Source of the DNA: Bermanella sp049115935
GTDB lineage: Bacteria > Pseudomonadota > Gammaproteobacteria > Pseudomonadales > Oceanobacteraceae
Length of the DNA stretch: 64,000 bases
Assembly (NCBI GenBank): GCA_049115935.1
Contig: JAGDZK010000020.1
Coordinates: 1-64,000 of the forward strand
Direction of reading: 5' to 3'
Part shown: piece after piece, positions 63,399-64,000 of the stretch
Position numbering within the stretch: position 1 is the stretch's first letter
Layout of the letters: every line of letters begins with the position of its first letter
Notes under the pieces: generated by a model
Told to the model about the DNA's origin: nothing
The model's input: the letters and a program-made list of their open reading frames with translations, nothing else
Databases searched by the model: none
Position numbers and translations under genes: made by a program

Positions 63399-64000
63399 AT
63401 GACAAATCGTGAGTACATCACAGCGTTACAAACCAGCTTACAAGAACACATTATTGGTCAGCCTGATTTAGTCAACGCATTATTAATTGCCCTGTTAGCC
63501 GATGGACACTTACTGGTTGAAGGCGCACCTGGTCTAGCCAAAACAAAAGCCATTAAAACCCTTGCCGACTGTATCGAGGGCAATTACCAACGTATTCAGT
63601 TCACCCCCGACTTGCTACCTGCGGATATTACCGGCAGTGAGATTTACCGCGCTCAAACCGGTGAATTCACCTTTCAAAAAGGCCCTTTATTTAATAATTT
63701 GGTGTTAGCCGATGAGATCAACCGTGCACCGGCTAAAGTTCAGTCCGCTTTATTAGAGGCCATGGCTGAGCGTCAAGTGAGTGTGGCGGGCACCACCTAT
63801 GATCTAGATAAACTATTTTTAGTGATGGCGACGCAAAACCCAATTGAGCAAGAAGGCACCTACCCGCTACCCGAAGCGCAACTTGACCGCTTTTTAATGC
63901 ATGTGCGCATTAATTACCCAAGTGCAGAGTCTGAAACCAAGATTTTGCGTCTTGCTCGCGGTGAGGCACAAAACAACGCCACCCCACTACCAACTGAAAA
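63399..64000 (+). CDS. MoxR-family AAA ATPase (5' part, cut by window end)
   Basis: 200 codons visible, ATG at 63399 with GGAA 7 to 8 bases upstream. Walker A VEGAPGLAKTKAIKTL, Walker B LVLADEINRAPAKVQ, sensor ATQNPIEQEGTYPLPEAQLDRF. MoxR ATPases assist folding or insertion of metal or von Willebrand-type domain proteins; downstream genes, usually a DUF58 protein, lie beyond the window. Truncated at the right end. Confidence 0.93.
   Translation, partial: MTNREYITALQTSLQEHIIGQPDLVNALLIALLADGHLLVEGAPGLAKTKAIKTLADCIEGNYQRIQFTPDLLPADITGSEIYRAQTGEFTFQKGPLFNNLVLADEINRAPAKVQSALLEAMAERQVSVAGTTYDLDKLFLVMATQNPIEQEGTYPLPEAQLDRFLMHVRINYPSAESETKILRLARGEAQNNATPLPTE

Overview
This window looks like the chromosome of an AT-leaning marine gammaproteobacterium of the Pseudomonadales/Oceanospirillales type (Oleispira/Bermanella/Thalassolituus-like; genus not provable from here). 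The order rlmKL, rmf, pyrD, NAD-dependent gdhB, moxR at the right end recalls Pseudomonas. LapA/LapB, MotY, Xni and RNase T fit the same group.

Region 1 (1-5.6 kb) is accessory DNA: a REP-associated tyrosine transposase, then a small chromosomal integron. The integron has an intI gene (4030-5006) broken by a single-base frameshift, a LexA box in its promoter, a divergent attI, and four gene cassettes on the minus strand, each ending in a recognisable attC site. Four tRNA genes (Asp-Val-Asp-Val) follow. Region 2 (5.7-13 kb) is housekeeping: comEA-like, pyrF, lapB, lapA, xni, an ATM1-type ABC exporter, an HDOD protein and SOS-controlled dinB. Region 3 (13-21.4 kb) is a signalling operon (hybrid histidine kinase, CheR methyltransferase, REC-PAS-GGDEF-EAL protein) and motY. 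Region 4 (21.6-28.8 kb) holds rnt, a YeeE/YedE-type split transporter, a DJ-1/ribbon-helix-helix/D-lactate dehydrogenase operon, small lipoproteins and regulators, and trmK.

Region 5 (29.0-31.2 kb) carries three more attC sites enclosing two lipoprotein cassettes, one of them a 492-residue protein with calcium-type and RCC1-like repeats, but no local integrase: a cassette cluster stranded about 24 kb from intI. Region 6 (32-41 kb) is a haem/tetrapyrrole acquisition locus of Hmu type: divergent operons around a Fur-box-like palindrome encode a membrane-anchored, exported CobN-like chelatase, a DUF2149 protein and an ExbB-like protein on one side, and a TonB-dependent receptor plus a lipoprotein with two HmuY-like halves on the other.

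Region 7 (41-52.5 kb) has two back-to-back phosphoribosyltransferase paralogues, a strictosidine-synthase-like protein, a five-gene acyl-CoA dehydrogenase/SDR/phosphotransferase operon with a divergent LysR gene, and a second LysR/oxidoreductase pair. Region 8 (52.7-64 kb) is amtB (with a sigma-54-like promoter), rlmKL, rmf, pyrD, a DUF2835 gene, gdhB and the start of moxR, which runs off the window. Several interspersed palindromic repeat families sit in the gaps.

The most notable systems are the SOS-linked integron with its second, integrase-less cassette cluster, and the Hmu-type locus with a duplicated HmuY-like lipoprotein.
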